NCBI RefSeq assembly: GCF_900115565.1 | Contig: NZ_FOWW01000001.1 | Coordinates: 439,731-503,730, forward strand | Length of the DNA: 64,000 nt | Source: Amycolatopsis arida | Lineage (GTDB): Bacteria; Actinomycetota; Actinomycetes; Mycobacteriales; Pseudonocardiaceae | Direction of reading: 5' to 3' | Part shown: positions 20,454 to 29,366 of the stretch, piece by piece | How the letters are laid out: every line of letters starts with the position of its first letter | Position numbering within the stretch: position 1 is the first letter of the stretch | The notes under the pieces: generated by a model | The model's database searches: none | The model's input: only the letters and a program-made list of their open reading frames with translations | Told to the model about the DNA's origin: nothing | Made by a program: the position numbers and the translations under genes

Positions 20454-21158
20454 GTGACCGACGACGCCGGCGCGGCCGGGACCCGGCCGCCCGCCTGGTC
20501 CCGCGTGGTGATCATCGGCGCCGCGACGCTCGCGGTGCTGCTGGTCGGCGCGACGGTCGGCATGCTGCTCACCCAAACGCTGCGGGACGAGCCGCCGCCC
20601 TCGCCGGGCGCCGGCTCGGTGGAGGTCGGCTTCGCCCAGGACATGTCGGTGCACCACCTGCAGGCGGTGACCATGGCGAACTGGGCCCGCGACCACAGCG
20701 AGGACCGGCGGGTCCGGCAGCTCGCGTTCGACATCGCCAGCACGCAACTCGAGCAGATCGGCCGGATGAAGGGCTGGCTCATGCTGTGGGACCAGCCGGA
20801 GCTGCCGGTCGGCGACCACATGGCGTGGATGGCCGAGCCGGGTGGGCACGACCACGGCGCCCCGGCCGCCTCGGAGGCCGACGCGGGCTCGCGGGTGCCG
20901 ATGCCGGGGATGGCGACCAACGAGGAGCTGACCCGGTTGCGCTCGCTGTCCGGAACCGAGCTCGACGTGTACTTCCTGCAACTGATGCTGCGCCACCACC
21001 AGGGCGGCACGGAGATGGCCCGGTACGCGCGGGACCACGCGACCGTGCCGGCCGTGGTCACCCTGGCGTCGAGCATGCTGCGTACCCAGGGGCCGGAGGC
21101 GGACCTGATGCGCCAGATGCTCGCCGAGCGCGACGCCCAGCCACTGCCGTTCCCGTAG
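20454..21158 (+). CDS. DUF305 family exported protein
   Basis: 234 residues. Residues about 14-38 form a membrane or signal helix (VVIIGAATLAVLLVGATVGMLL). The external domain carries the repeated DUF305 helical signature with His/Met-rich motifs: QDMSVHHLQAVTMANWA, LQLMLRHHQGGTEMARYA and a GGHDHG loop. These suggest copper or another metal, which is inference. The GTG start is 3 bases after the DUF3105 stop, so the two are coupled and probably act together at the cell surface. Confidence 0.85.
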   Translation: MTDDAGAAGTRPPAWSRVVIIGAATLAVLLVGATVGMLLTQTLRDEPPPSPGAGSVEVGFAQDMSVHHLQAVTMANWARDHSEDRRVRQLAFDIASTQLEQIGRMKGWLMLWDQPELPVGDHMAWMAEPGGHDHGAPAASEADAGSRVPMPGMATNEELTRLRSLSGTELDVYFLQLMLRHHQGGTEMARYARDHATVPAVVTLASSMLRTQGPEADLMRQMLAERDAQPLPFP

Positions 21159-21619
21159 GACGGGCACGTCCGGGATTCGGGTCGGTGCACCTGGGTTCGA
21201 CCGTGGCGGGTTGAGCCTCGTCGCTTCGGGTGCACCGTCCCCGTCCCCTTCTGGGGCCGGCATTGTGTTACGGGGTGGGGCTCGCGTCCAGGGCGCCTTC
21301 GGCGTCGCTGCGCGATTCGCTTCGCTCACCCTGGACCCGAGCCCCACCCCGCCAAAGCCGGCAAGGACGAAGGGGACGGGGGAGAACCAAGGGCCCCCGC
21401 CTCGGGTGGCTCCCCGAGCGCAACGCCGGTGGGGGCACACCCGGTTCCACCCGTCTCGGGGCACCCCACTTCTATGGGGCAAGGGGCTCCAGCCATACCC
21501 CCTTCCCAATCCGATCCGAAGCCACCTTGCGGTCAACACAATCAGGCTTCGGGATGGGGACCCAACCCCCGACGCGGCACCGCGCCCCCAGGATCACTGG
21601 GCCGGCGGGACCCGGACCT
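21159..21619. repeat. Gene-free spacer of nested inverted repeats
   Basis: No gene is recognised here. Arms at 21271-21293 and 21329-21351 pair over 23 bases with one mismatch, enclosing a 35-base loop. An outer pair (21237-21250 with 21370-21383, 12 of 14 paired) and an inner GCCGGC pair extend the structure to about 147 bases. Downstream, CCGAAGCC at 21516-21523 pairs with GGCTTCGG at 21545-21552. It lies between the DUF305 gene and the convergent cation exporter, so it could end transcription, but it is far larger than a terminator and looks like a REP-like or small non-autonomous element. Confidence 0.6.
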
Positions 21620-22534
21620 CTACCAGCTCAGTTCCGCGCAGCGGCGGGCCGACTCGCGGGGCTCGACCTGCAGGGTGGCGTGCTCGATGGTGTGGCCGGC
21701 CAGCAGCGCCTGCGCGGCGTGCAGCACGTCGGCGGGCTCGGTGTCCGCCTCGACGGTGAGGTGGGCGGAGGCGACCTCCATGCCGGAGGTGAGCGTCCAG
21801 ACGTGTAGGTCGTGCACGTCGACCACGCCGGGCAGCGCGGCCAACTCGTCGCTGATCCGGCGCACGTCGACGCCGTGCGGGGCGTGCTGGAAGAGGATGC
21901 GCAACGCGCGGCGGGCGAGCGTGAAGGTGCGGGGCAGCACGAACAGCCCGATCGCGACACCGATGATCGGGTCAGCGTAGCGCCAGCCGGTCGTCAGCGT
22001 GAGCACCGCGCTGACCAGCACGCCCAGCGAGCCGAGCAGGTCGGCGAGCACCTCCAGGTAGGCGCCGCGGACGTTGAGGCTCTCCTTGGCCCCGGAGCGC
22101 AGCAACAGGAAGGCGACCACGTTGGCGACCAGACCGGCGGTCGCGGCGAGCAGGACCGGCAGCCCGGGCACGGCCGGCGGGTCGGTGACCCGATCGACCG
22201 CCTCGACGAGCACGTAACCAGCCACGCCGAAGAGCAGCACGGCATTGCCGAGCGCGGCGAGCACCTCGGCGCGGTAGAGGCCGAAGGTACGGGTGTAGGT
22301 GGGGCCGCTGCGGCGGGCGAGCAGGATCGCGGTGAGCGCCATGCCGAGGCCGAGGACATCGGTGAGCATGTGCGCCGCGTCGGAGAGCAGGGCCAGCGAC
22401 GAGGTGGTGAGCGCGACCACCAGCTCCACGACCATCACCGCGGCGGCCAGCACCAGCGCCACGGTGAGCCGCCCGACGTGCCGTCCGGACGCGCTGCCCT
22501 GGGTCAGCTGCCCGTGTCCGTGCCCGTGTCCCAT
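21620..22534 (-). CDS. Cation diffusion facilitator, zinc-type (CzcD/ZitB group)
   Basis: Proton-driven exporter of zinc or related divalent metals, in the plasma membrane. The 304 residues start at the ATG at 22532-22534, with GGGAGG 6 bases upstream; the longer frame lacks a site. A His-rich N-terminus (MGHGHGHG) is followed by six helices. The transport site is visible as SDAAHMLTDVLGL and the second HD-type pair region near LADLLGSLGV. The C-terminal cytoplasmic domain includes VHDLHVWTLTSG. A palindrome upstream suggests metal-responsive control. Confidence 0.9.
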   Translation of the reverse strand: MGHGHGHGQLTQGSASGRHVGRLTVALVLAAAVMVVELVVALTTSSLALLSDAAHMLTDVLGLGMALTAILLARRSGPTYTRTFGLYRAEVLAALGNAVLLFGVAGYVLVEAVDRVTDPPAVPGLPVLLAATAGLVANVVAFLLLRSGAKESLNVRGAYLEVLADLLGSLGVLVSAVLTLTTGWRYADPIIGVAIGLFVLPRTFTLARRALRILFQHAPHGVDVRRISDELAALPGVVDVHDLHVWTLTSGMEVASAHLTVEADTEPADVLHAAQALLAGHTIEHATLQVEPRESARRCAELSW

Positions 22535-22581
22535 CGGCTGCCTCCCGTCGGTCGTCCCGCCGCCGGGGGAACATATAGTGA

Positions 22582-22600
22582 TATTCGCATAACTGCAATA
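22582..22600 (-). promoter_or_regulatory. Possible ArsR/SmtB-type operator upstream of the cation exporter
   Basis: The AT-rich imperfect palindrome TATTCGCATAACTGCAATA lies about 48 bases before the exporter start, in otherwise GC-rich DNA. This fits ArsR/SmtB metal-sensor sites, but no such regulator gene is adjacent. Confidence 0.35.
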
Positions 22601-22733
22601 CAGGTTTGGCTCGCCTAACACTACGACGAGAAGGCGGTCCCCGCGATCCCCCGAGCGAGCCTTCCCCGCGGCATTCGTGGACTTCCCGAGCGGCGGGACC
22701 GGAAACCTTGCGCCGGCCGGTAGCGTCGGGCCG

Positions 22734-24173
22734 GTGGACGTCGCCGTCGTGGGATCCGGACCGAACGGGCTGGCCGCCGCGGTGCTGATGGCGCGGGCGG
22801 GGCTGTCGGTGCACGTGTACGAGGCGGCCGAGGAACTGGGCGGCGGGCTGCGGTCGACACCGCTGTTCGACGCCGACGTGGTGCACGACCGGTGCTCCGC
22901 GGTGCACCCGATGGCCGCGGCGTCCCGGTTCTTCCGGGAGTTCGACCTCGCCGCGCGCGGGGTCGAGCTGCTCCAGCCGGAGGCCGGGTACGCGCAGCCG
23001 CTGTCAGAGGGGCCCGCCGGCGTCGCCTACCGGGACCTGGACACCACGTGCGCGCGCCTGGGCCGGGACGGTGCCCGCTGGCGGTGGCTGATGGAGCCGC
23101 TGGTGCGGCGCAGCCAGGGCGTGGTGGACCTGCTGCTGGCCGACCAGCGGCGGCCGCCGCGGGACCCGCTGGCCGCGGCGGCGCTGGCCGCGCGGCTCCC
23201 GGTGCACTTCGGCCCGCGGGCGATGTTCGACGGCGAGCGGGCACCCGCCCTGCTGGCCGGGGTGGCGGCCCACGCGGTGGGCCGGCTGCCGAGCCTGCCC
23301 GGCGCGGCGGTGGGCCTGCTGCTCGGGCACCTCGCGCACTCCTCGGGATGGCCGTTGCCGCGCGGCGGCAGCCGGCGGATCGCCGAGGCGCTGGTGGTCG
23401 ACGTGGTGGCCCATGGCGGCACCCTGCACCCGGGCGTCCGGATCGACGACCTGCGCGAGCTGCGGGACGCGACCGTGGTGCTGCTCGACGTCGGGCCGAC
23501 GGAGTTCCTGCGGATCGCCGGCCGGGTGCTGCCCGAACGCTACCGGCGGAGGCTGGCCGCGTACCGCTACGGGCCGGCGGCGGCGAAGGTGGACTTCCTG
23601 GTGTCGGAGCCGATCCCGTGGGCGGACCCCGAGGTGGGCCGGGCGGGGACCGTGCACCTGGGTGGGACCGCGGCGGAGACGTTCGCCGCGGAGTCAGCGG
23701 TGGCCGCGGGACGGCGGGCCGAGCGGCCGTTCGTGCTGCTGGCCGACCCGGCGGTGGTGGACGGCACGCGGGCGAGGCCGGGCCGGCGGCCGGTGTGGGC
23801 GTACTGCCACGTGCCCAACGGCGACCCGGTGGACCCCGGGGAGCTGGTGCAGGCCCGGATCGAGCAGTTCGCGCCCGGGTTCGGCGAGACGGTGGTGGCG
23901 CGGCGCAGCACCCCGGCGCCGGAGCTCGCCGCGTACAACCCGAACTACGTCGGCGGGGACATCGGCGCCGGCGCGGTGACGCTGCGGCAGACGTTCTTCC
24001 GGCCGGTACCGCGGCTGGACCCGTACCCGACGCCGTTGCGCGGCGTGTACCTCTGCTCCGCGGCGACGCCACCGGGCGCGGGGGTGCACGGAATGGCCGG
24101 CTACCACGCGGCGGCGTCGGCGCTGCGCCGCGAGTTCGGTGTGCGGTCGCTCCCCCCGCTCGGACCCCGGTGA
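22734..24173 (+). CDS. FAD-dependent oxidoreductase of the phytoene-desaturase type
   Basis: 479 residues from the GTG at 22734, which starts right before the dinucleotide-binding strand VDVAVVGSGPNGLAAAVLMA. A CrtI-like fold is indicated by EAAEELGGGLRS near the N-terminus and the C-terminal FAD motif LCSAATPPGAGVHGMAGYHAA. The substrate is unknown; related actinobacterial proteins are annotated only as NAD(P)/FAD oxidoreductases. It is divergent from the cation exporter and immediately precedes tRNA-Arg. Confidence 0.85.
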   Translation: MDVAVVGSGPNGLAAAVLMARAGLSVHVYEAAEELGGGLRSTPLFDADVVHDRCSAVHPMAAASRFFREFDLAARGVELLQPEAGYAQPLSEGPAGVAYRDLDTTCARLGRDGARWRWLMEPLVRRSQGVVDLLLADQRRPPRDPLAAAALAARLPVHFGPRAMFDGERAPALLAGVAAHAVGRLPSLPGAAVGLLLGHLAHSSGWPLPRGGSRRIAEALVVDVVAHGGTLHPGVRIDDLRELRDATVVLLDVGPTEFLRIAGRVLPERYRRRLAAYRYGPAAAKVDFLVSEPIPWADPEVGRAGTVHLGGTAAETFAAESAVAAGRRAERPFVLLADPAVVDGTRARPGRRPVWAYCHVPNGDPVDPGELVQARIEQFAPGFGETVVARRSTPAPELAAYNPNYVGGDIGAGAVTLRQTFFRPVPRLDPYPTPLRGVYLCSAATPPGAGVHGMAGYHAAASALRREFGVRSLPPLGPR

Positions 24174-24224
24174 CACGGCCGCCGCGCGGGGTGCGCTAAG
24201 CTTGCGCAGTCGCGAAAGCGGCGG

Positions 24225-24297
24225 GCCCTCGTAGCTCAGGGGATAGAGCACTGCCCTCCGGAGGCAGGTGTCGCAGGTTCGAATCCTGCCGAGGGCG
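24225..24297 (+). tRNA. tRNA-Arg (anticodon CCG)
   Basis: A complete cloverleaf can be drawn. The acceptor stem GCCCTCG (24225-24231) pairs with CGAGGGC (24290-24296). The anticodon stem CTGCC/GGCAG holds the loop CTCCGGA with anticodon CCG at 24258-24260, and the T arm GCAGG-TTCGAAT-CCTGC is present. The discriminator is G24297. The 3' half of tRNA-Arg genes is a common attachment site for actinobacterial integrative elements, and a broken integrase lies directly downstream. Confidence 0.97.
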
Positions 24298-24424
24298 CCC
24301 ACGTCGGAGCCGGAAAACCGCTCCTGACCAGTAGCAATACCAGTCGGGGGCCTTCCCGATTGTCGGCGTTGTCCGGCCGATACCGAAGATCTACGGCTAG
24401 TTGTGGCCAAGGCGTGGCCAGGCT

Positions 24425-25320
24425 TCAGTGATCCAGCCGGTGGCCGAGTGCCGCCTGCGCACGCTGCCGCGCTACCACGTCCTGCCCGTGCACGCAGGCG
24501 GCGGAGATCTCCAGGAGCACCGACAACGAGTGCCCTGCCCACTCGGCCACCGTCGCCGGGTCCACTCCCCCGGCCAGCCAGGTACTCGCCGCAGCGTACC
24601 GACGGTCGTACAGATCGCCGCGCCAGGGGCGTCGCCTGCGCCTCCTCGGTCAGCGCCTTCTTCCGGGCCGCCCGCCACACCCGCGTGTCAGTGATCATCG
24701 GAACGTCACCGCCGCGCTCGCCGCGGAACAGTCGGCCATCCGGCCCATACCCGTAGACCGCGATGCCTGCCAGAGCAGCGCAGTCAGCTCGGGCGGACAG
24801 GGCACTGTCCGCCCCTCCCCTGCCGCCCGGGACTTGAGCTGCCGTTGATCACGCCGGTTTCCACCATCGGTTCAGCGTGCGCCGACGTGCGGGGTCGCCT
24901 GGCCGAGGTGGAGTTCGCCCCATCCATACTCGTAATCCCGCTTCTCCTCGTCCCATACCGGTTCCGGCCGTGCCAGGTTTCGCTTGTTCAGCGCCGCCGC
25001 TTCCTCGGGCCGCAATGCGGCGGAGTGCATCGTCCCCGAAGTATGCGACCAGTCTCGGCCCACCGCGCTCGACGTCTGCCACCGCCCCAGCAACGTTCGC
25101 GCCTGGATCGGGTTCGGCACGGCCCGCTTGTCCACCTTGCGCTTACCTTTCGGCATCGCCGTCCACTTGGCACCGACCAGCGGGTTCTCGTCCAAGGCGT
25201 CCAGCTCGACGGCGTAGTCCACGACGTTCCACAGGACAGAGCGGTTCCACAGGACAGAGTGCTTCTTTCGGGCGACGGTCGGCGAGAACAGCGTGAGCGC
25301 AACGCCGAGGGAAACCGCGA
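24425..25320 (-). pseudogene. Inactivated tyrosine-recombinase integrase
   Basis: Pieces of one actinomycete phage/ICE integrase read in three minus-strand frames. An N-terminal piece (HSVLWNVVDYAVELDALDEN), a core piece (GTMHSAALRPEEAAALNKRN), a piece GYGPDGRLFRGERGGDV and the C-terminal GVDPATVAEWAGHSLSVLLE follow in order, ending in HRLDH. Frameshifts separate the pieces. The catalytic tyrosine position reads serine (LLEISAAC where LLEIYA is usual), and the HxxR histidine region is YDRRYA. An 18-base tandem duplication (TCTGTCCTGTGGAAC plus 3, near 25230-25265) is also present. It is a relic of the event that brought in the island next to tRNA-Arg. Confidence 0.85.
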
Positions 25321-25330
25321 TACAACCAGG

Positions 25331-26158
25331 TCAGCACCAGCAAGAGCGCGAACGATCTTGGGAAGCTACAGCCACGGCCAGGCGACGTGCCGCGTGTGTG
25401 GCCATCGTGTGTCCGCTGTGGTGTGCGGTGACATCGAGGAGGTGGACGGGCACGCCCGCGAGGTAGAGGTCTCCGACGAGATCGAGCAGTTTGTGACGGG
25501 CGGGTTCGTCGGGGTATCGGGGTGTGTTGTGGTAGCCGTGGGTTCCGAGGATCACGACGGATTGTTCGTCGAGTCCTCGGCCGATTCCTTGTGCCAGGAG
25601 GGTGGGGATCTGACCGGCGATGGCGATGGTGCGGGCGGGCGCTACTGCGCCACGGTAGTCGTCGGGCAGGTGGCAACGAATAGTTTGGCTCTGTGGCGGC
25701 TGCCGTTTCCAGTGGAAGGTATAGGACCACTGTCCGCTTCCAGGTCGGATGCGAATGGAGGCGTCCTGGCTGCGGAGGTGGATGGGCTTGGGTGGCAGGC
25801 GTAGTCGCGCGGAACCGAGGTGATGTGTTCCGGCTTGATCGAGTCCCAGAACGAATTCCGCGGCGCTGCCGTCAAGTGCGGGCAGTTCCGGGTAGGAAAG
25901 TTCGATTTCGGCGTCGGTGATGCCCAGGCAGGCGAAGGCGCTCATGAGGTGCTCGACGGTGGCGATGTCGCCGAGTTGGGTTCCGCGGGTTGTGTTGGTG
26001 GCCAGGCGTGGCTCTGCGGGCGTGCGGGATCGGCCGTGGTGAAACGCGATGCCGTCACTGCCGGGCCGGATCACGACCCGCACGGGGTTGCCCGAGTGGA
26101 GCCCGTATCCGGTGAGCCGGACGGGCTCGGCTGGTGTGCGGCGGGGGTAGGTGGTCAT
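25331..26158 (-). CDS. lpxC: LpxC homologue: UDP-3-O-acyl-GlcNAc deacetylase
   Basis: Zinc hydrolase family that removes the acetate of UDP-3-O-acyl-GlcNAc, the committed step of lipid A synthesis. The 275 residues cover both LpxC sub-domains. The active site looks intact: TVEHL with Glu69 and zinc-ligand His70, LDGSAAEFV (residues 95-103), zinc ligands His222 and Asp226 in [10 protein letters not shown], and catalytic His250 in HHSGH. The E. coli Phe192 position is Ile178. The ATG overlaps the lpxD stop as ATGA (26155-26158). The gene ends against the dead integrase. An LpxC in a Gram-positive actinobacterium is unexpected; the chemistry is inferred from family residues. Confidence 0.92.
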   Translation of the reverse strand: MTTYPRRTPAEPVRLTGYGLHSGNPVRVVIRPGSDGIAFHHGRSRTPAEPRLATNTTRGTQLGDIATVEHLMSAFACLGITDAEIELSYPELPALDGSAAEFVLGLDQAGTHHLGSARLRLPPKPIHLRSQDASIRIRPGSGQWSYTFHWKRQPPQSQTIRCHLPDDYRGAVAPARTIAIAGQIPTLLAQGIGRGLDEQSVVILGTHGYHNTPRYPDEPARHKLLDLVGDLYLAGVPVHLLDVTAHHSGHTMATHAARRLAVAVASQDRSRSCWC

Positions 26159-27207
26159 CCGGTGTTGTCGCCCCGCTCGGCCAGCGCCGTTTCCAGCGCT
26201 TGGATTCGGTCATGGAGCCGGGGTAGCTGCGCCAGCAGCGCGGCGACGCGCAGTCCCTCGGGCAGTGGCATGGCGGGGTTCCCGTAGTAGGCGCCGGGAC
26301 GGAGCAGGTCGCGGCTTGTGGCCGTCCGGCCGGCGAGGGTGACGTCGTCGCCCACCACGGTGTGGTCTGCGATACCGGTCTGCCCGCCCAGGGTCACCCG
26401 CTGGCCGAGGACGGCACTTCCGGCGATGCCGGCTTGGGCGGCGAGGGCCGAGTGTGGGCCGATCGAGACGTTGTGGGCGATGTGGACGAGGTTGTCCAGC
26501 TTTGTTCCCGCCGCCACCGTCGTGGCTTCTGTGGTCGCGCGGTCGATGGTGGTGCCCGCCCCGATCTCCACGTTGTCACCGATGGTCACCCGACCGATCT
26601 GCTCGACCTTCCGCCAGGTGTTGCCGTCCCAGGAGAATCCGAAGCCGTCCGCGCCGAGTGTCGCGTGGCTGTGCATCGTGCAGTGCTGCCCGAGCGCGAC
26701 ATCCTGGTAGAGGACCACATGGGGATAGAGCACGCTGCCGGTGCCGACGAGGCAACTCTCCCCGACATAACAGAACGGAAAGATCCTGGCTCCGGGCTCG
26801 ATCACGGCCGCCCGCTCGACCACCACGTAGGCGCCGATGGCCGCTGTGTCGTGGATGTGGCTGTCGGGATGGATGATGGCCGTCGGGTGGATTCCCGTGG
26901 CCAGCGGGAGGGGACGTTTGCACAGGGTGAGGAACTTCTCGAATGCTGTGCGCGGGTCGTCTGCCGTCAGGTAGGGCTTGCCGTCGATGGCTGACCCGGT
27001 GGGCAGGATGACGGCGCCGACGGACGCGTGCTCGGCGATCTTCAGGTATCGTTCGCTTTCGCAGAAGGCCAGGCCATGCGGGTCGTCCGAATCGGCGGAT
27101 GCGGGCCGTTGCACGACGAAGTCGGGTGCGGCGCCCACGGTCGCGTGCAGCAGTGACGCAAGGTCGGCCAGGGTCCATCGGCGATCGCTGTACTCACCTG
27201 TCGGCAT
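26155..27207 (-). CDS. lpxD: LpxD homologue: UDP-3-O-acylglucosamine N-acyltransferase
   Basis: Left-handed beta-helix acyltransferase that puts a fatty acyl chain from acyl-ACP on the 2-amino group. The 350 residues start at the ATG at 27205-27207, with GAGAGGG about 8 bases upstream; the longer frame has no homology. An N-terminal uridine-binding domain (about residues 9-103) is followed by hexapeptide repeats and a C-terminal helix ([20 protein letters not shown]). The signature [20 protein letters not shown] (residues 185-204) and catalytic His245 in [10 protein letters not shown] match E. coli LpxD. It overlaps lpxA by 14 bases and lpxC by 4. Confidence 0.93.
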   Translation of the reverse strand: MPTGEYSDRRWTLADLASLLHATVGAAPDFVVQRPASADSDDPHGLAFCESERYLKIAEHASVGAVILPTGSAIDGKPYLTADDPRTAFEKFLTLCKRPLPLATGIHPTAIIHPDSHIHDTAAIGAYVVVERAAVIEPGARIFPFCYVGESCLVGTGSVLYPHVVLYQDVALGQHCTMHSHATLGADGFGFSWDGNTWRKVEQIGRVTIGDNVEIGAGTTIDRATTEATTVAAGTKLDNLVHIAHNVSIGPHSALAAQAGIAGSAVLGQRVTLGGQTGIADHTVVGDDVTLAGRTATSRDLLRPGAYYGNPAMPLPEGLRVAALLAQLPRLHDRIQALETALAERGDNTG

Positions 27208-27988
27208 CTGCTGCCCTCTCTGTCGATGGCGGGACGTGGAACGGGCTGATCCCTCGCCGGGACGGCGCGGTGAGGAAAGCCGTGACCTCGGCAACCATGC
27301 CATTCTCGCTGGTACCCGCCGGGTGGCGCTTATCTCGCAGCTGGTGGAAAATGGCGCGGAGGGCGCGGTAGTCGTCCATGTCGATACCGCTGCGCCGCAG
27401 CCCTACCGTATTCAAGCCGCGATGGCTGCCTGGATTCCCGTCGACCACCGAAAACGGCAGGACGTCGCGCACGACCTTGGCCATCCCGCCTACCATGGCC
27501 TGCCGCCCGATACGGACACGTTGGTGCACACCGGCCATTCCGCCGATCACGGCGTGGGCATCGACCGTGACGTGCCCACCCAGAACCGCGCCGTGGCTGA
27601 GGATGACGTGGTCGCCGAGTTGGCAGTCGTGGCCGACATGGCTGTGTCCCATGAGAAAGCAGCCGGCGCCGATACGGGTCGGTCTATCCGTCCTGGTCGC
27701 CCGGTGCACGATGGCCGATTCCCTGATGACGGTGCGCCGCCCCACCTCGAGCCGGGTTGACGCGCCCTGGTGCGAGAGATCCTGTGGTTCGCCGCCGAGC
27801 ACGGAATGCGCGTCGACCCGCACACCTTCGGCGAGGAGCACATGGCTGCGCACGACCGCATGGGGACCGATGCGCACGCCGGCCGCCAACTCGGCTTGCG
27901 CTTCGATAATCGCGTAGGGGCCGACCAGAACACTGTCAGCCAGATTCGCCTGCGAGGACACGACCGCGGTGGGATGTATCCGAACCAA
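27194..27988 (-). CDS. lpxA: LpxA homologue: UDP-GlcNAc 3-O-acyltransferase
   Basis: First enzyme of the lipid A pathway, acylating the 3-OH of UDP-GlcNAc from acyl-ACP. The start is the TTG at 27986-27988, because GGAGGG lies 7 bases upstream and the product is then 264 residues, the E. coli size. Hexapeptide repeats begin at [13 protein letters not shown]. Catalytic-site histidines correspond to His117 and His120 in [10 protein letters not shown], and [10 protein letters not shown] plus [10 protein letters not shown] are LpxA-specific. The start gives an operon order lpxA-lpxD-lpxC, with overlaps that imply coupled translation. lpxB is absent. Confidence 0.93.
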   Translation of the reverse strand: MVRIHPTAVVSSQANLADSVLVGPYAIIEAQAELAAGVRIGPHAVVRSHVLLAEGVRVDAHSVLGGEPQDLSHQGASTRLEVGRRTVIRESAIVHRATRTDRPTRIGAGCFLMGHSHVGHDCQLGDHVILSHGAVLGGHVTVDAHAVIGGMAGVHQRVRIGRQAMVGGMAKVVRDVLPFSVVDGNPGSHRGLNTVGLRRSGIDMDDYRALRAIFHQLRDKRHPAGTSENGMVAEVTAFLTAPSRRGISPFHVPPSTERAADADR

Positions 27989-28145
27989 CCGCGCTCCCTC
28001 CTGCAGCGCTATGAGCAATAACACAGTTCACTGCGGCCCCGTTGGCCGCGACCCAAACCTGAGCGGCTGTTACTATGCTACAACAGCATTGTCCATGCAA
28101 GCAGCCACTCGTGTGACAAACGATCTCACCGACAATCATCGGGAG
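27989..28145. promoter_or_regulatory. Divergent lpx / glycosyltransferase promoter region
   Basis: About 157 bases separate lpxA (minus) from the glycosyltransferase (plus). They include the inverted repeat GCTGTT-N10-AACAGC at 28066-28087 within an AT-richer stretch (TACTATGCTACAACA). It is a plausible shared operator that would co-regulate the two transcripts; no regulator is assigned. Confidence 0.35.
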
Positions 28146-29366
28146 GTGTGCCCGCTGCGCATCGCCGTCGTGAGCACCCACTTCCCGCCACGAGCCGGCG
28201 GAACTTCCGTGATGGCGGGCACCCTTGCCCGGCATCACGCCGCAGCAGGTCACGACGTTCTCGCCATCACCCTGGCGTATCAGCGGGCCCCGGCCGAGGA
28301 AACCGCCGACGGCATTCGGGTGATCCGATTACCGGCACGGGCGTTGCCGGACAACACGATCGTGTCGAACTTCGACCTCGCGTTCGCGCTTCGGTGGGGC
28401 AACGGTCAGCGTGTGGACCGGATACTCAATACCTTCCGGCCGGATATCGTTCACCAGCACGGCCAGTTCTACCTGACCTGGCTAGCCGGCCTGTGGGCAC
28501 GCCGCCACCAGGTGCCCACGGTCCTCACTCCGCACACCCGGCTCCGCACTCCGATGCGGCTGCTCAACGTGGCACTGTGCGGGTTCGACATGCTGGTGGT
28601 ACGGCCGATCCTCGCCTACCTTCGCCCGGCGCGGGTGGTGGCGATCGACACCATGTTCAGGAAATACCTCATCCAGCGGTACCGCGTGCGTGACGAGCAG
28701 ATCGTGTCGGTGAGCGCAGGGGTAGAGCTCGACCGCTTTCAGGGCGTGGATGTCTCGGCCGCACGTGCGTGCCTGGCACGGCGGTGGGGGCTGGGTGCCG
28801 GCCCGGTGATCGCCTCACTCGGACACGTTGTCCCTGGTCGTGACCGGCTGGCGTTAATCGAGGCGTTACCCGAGGTGCTCGCGCGCCACCCGGACACCAG
28901 GGTGCTCGTGATCGGCGGTGTCTACGACCACCGTTTCCGCCGTCGAGCAGACGATCTGGGCGTGGCCGACGCGATCGTATGCGCAGGCACCGTGCCGCCC
29001 GACGAGATTCCCGGGCTTCTCGCGGCGGCCGACATGGAGGTCCACGACCTGCGTGGCCTCGGTATCGGTGTCGCGACCCTGGAGGCCATGGCCGCGGGCA
29101 CCCCGACCGTGTTGGGTGAGCGATCGGACTACTTCCCGCAGGCGACCTTGCGCGACGGCGAGCACACCTTGCTGATCGAACCGGCGGACCACACCGCACT
29201 GGCCCGCGCGATCAACCACTTGATCGACAATCCCGCTCGTGCCGAGCGAATTGGCGAGTGCGGGCAGCAATGGGTGCGCGACCACGCCGACATGTCCTCG
29301 ATCAGTGCCCAGTACCTCGCGCTGATGGACGACCTCACCAGAAACGGCCGTCATACCGCCAGATGA
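28146..29366 (+). CDS. GT4 glycosyltransferase divergent from lpxACD
   Basis: GT-B fold glycosyltransferase family 4, retaining, about 403-406 residues. The N-terminal acceptor domain opens IAVVSTHFPPRAGGTSVMAG, with DIVHQHGQFYLTWLAGL. The donor domain holds GVELDRF, ASLGHVVPGRD, and a C-terminal GIGVATLEAMAAGTPTVLGE, where the family EX7E glutamates lie. Start choices are GTG 28146 (given) or CTG 28155, which has a GGGAGG site 8 bases upstream and falls at the usual family Met position. Three in-frame TTA codons (28329, 28854, 28866) are rare in such genomes. As it shares a promoter region with lpxACD, it may glycosylate or transfer the acylated glucosamine; that is inference. Confidence 0.87.
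   Translation: MCPLRIAVVSTHFPPRAGGTSVMAGTLARHHAAAGHDVLAITLAYQRAPAEETADGIRVIRLPARALPDNTIVSNFDLAFALRWGNGQRVDRILNTFRPDIVHQHGQFYLTWLAGLWARRHQVPTVLTPHTRLRTPMRLLNVALCGFDMLVVRPILAYLRPARVVAIDTMFRKYLIQRYRVRDEQIVSVSAGVELDRFQGVDVSAARACLARRWGLGAGPVIASLGHVVPGRDRLALIEALPEVLARHPDTRVLVIGGVYDHRFRRRADDLGVADAIVCAGTVPPDEIPGLLAAADMEVHDLRGLGIGVATLEAMAAGTPTVLGERSDYFPQATLRDGEHTLLIEPADHTALARAINHLIDNPARAERIGECGQQWVRDHADMSSISAQYLALMDDLTRNGRHTAR

Noticed and set aside
25331-26158. LpxC-like gene as a PIG-L/MshB-type deacetylase
   Set aside because: The zinc site is of the LpxC type (TVEHL, RHKLLD, SGH); the PIG-L motif is absent.
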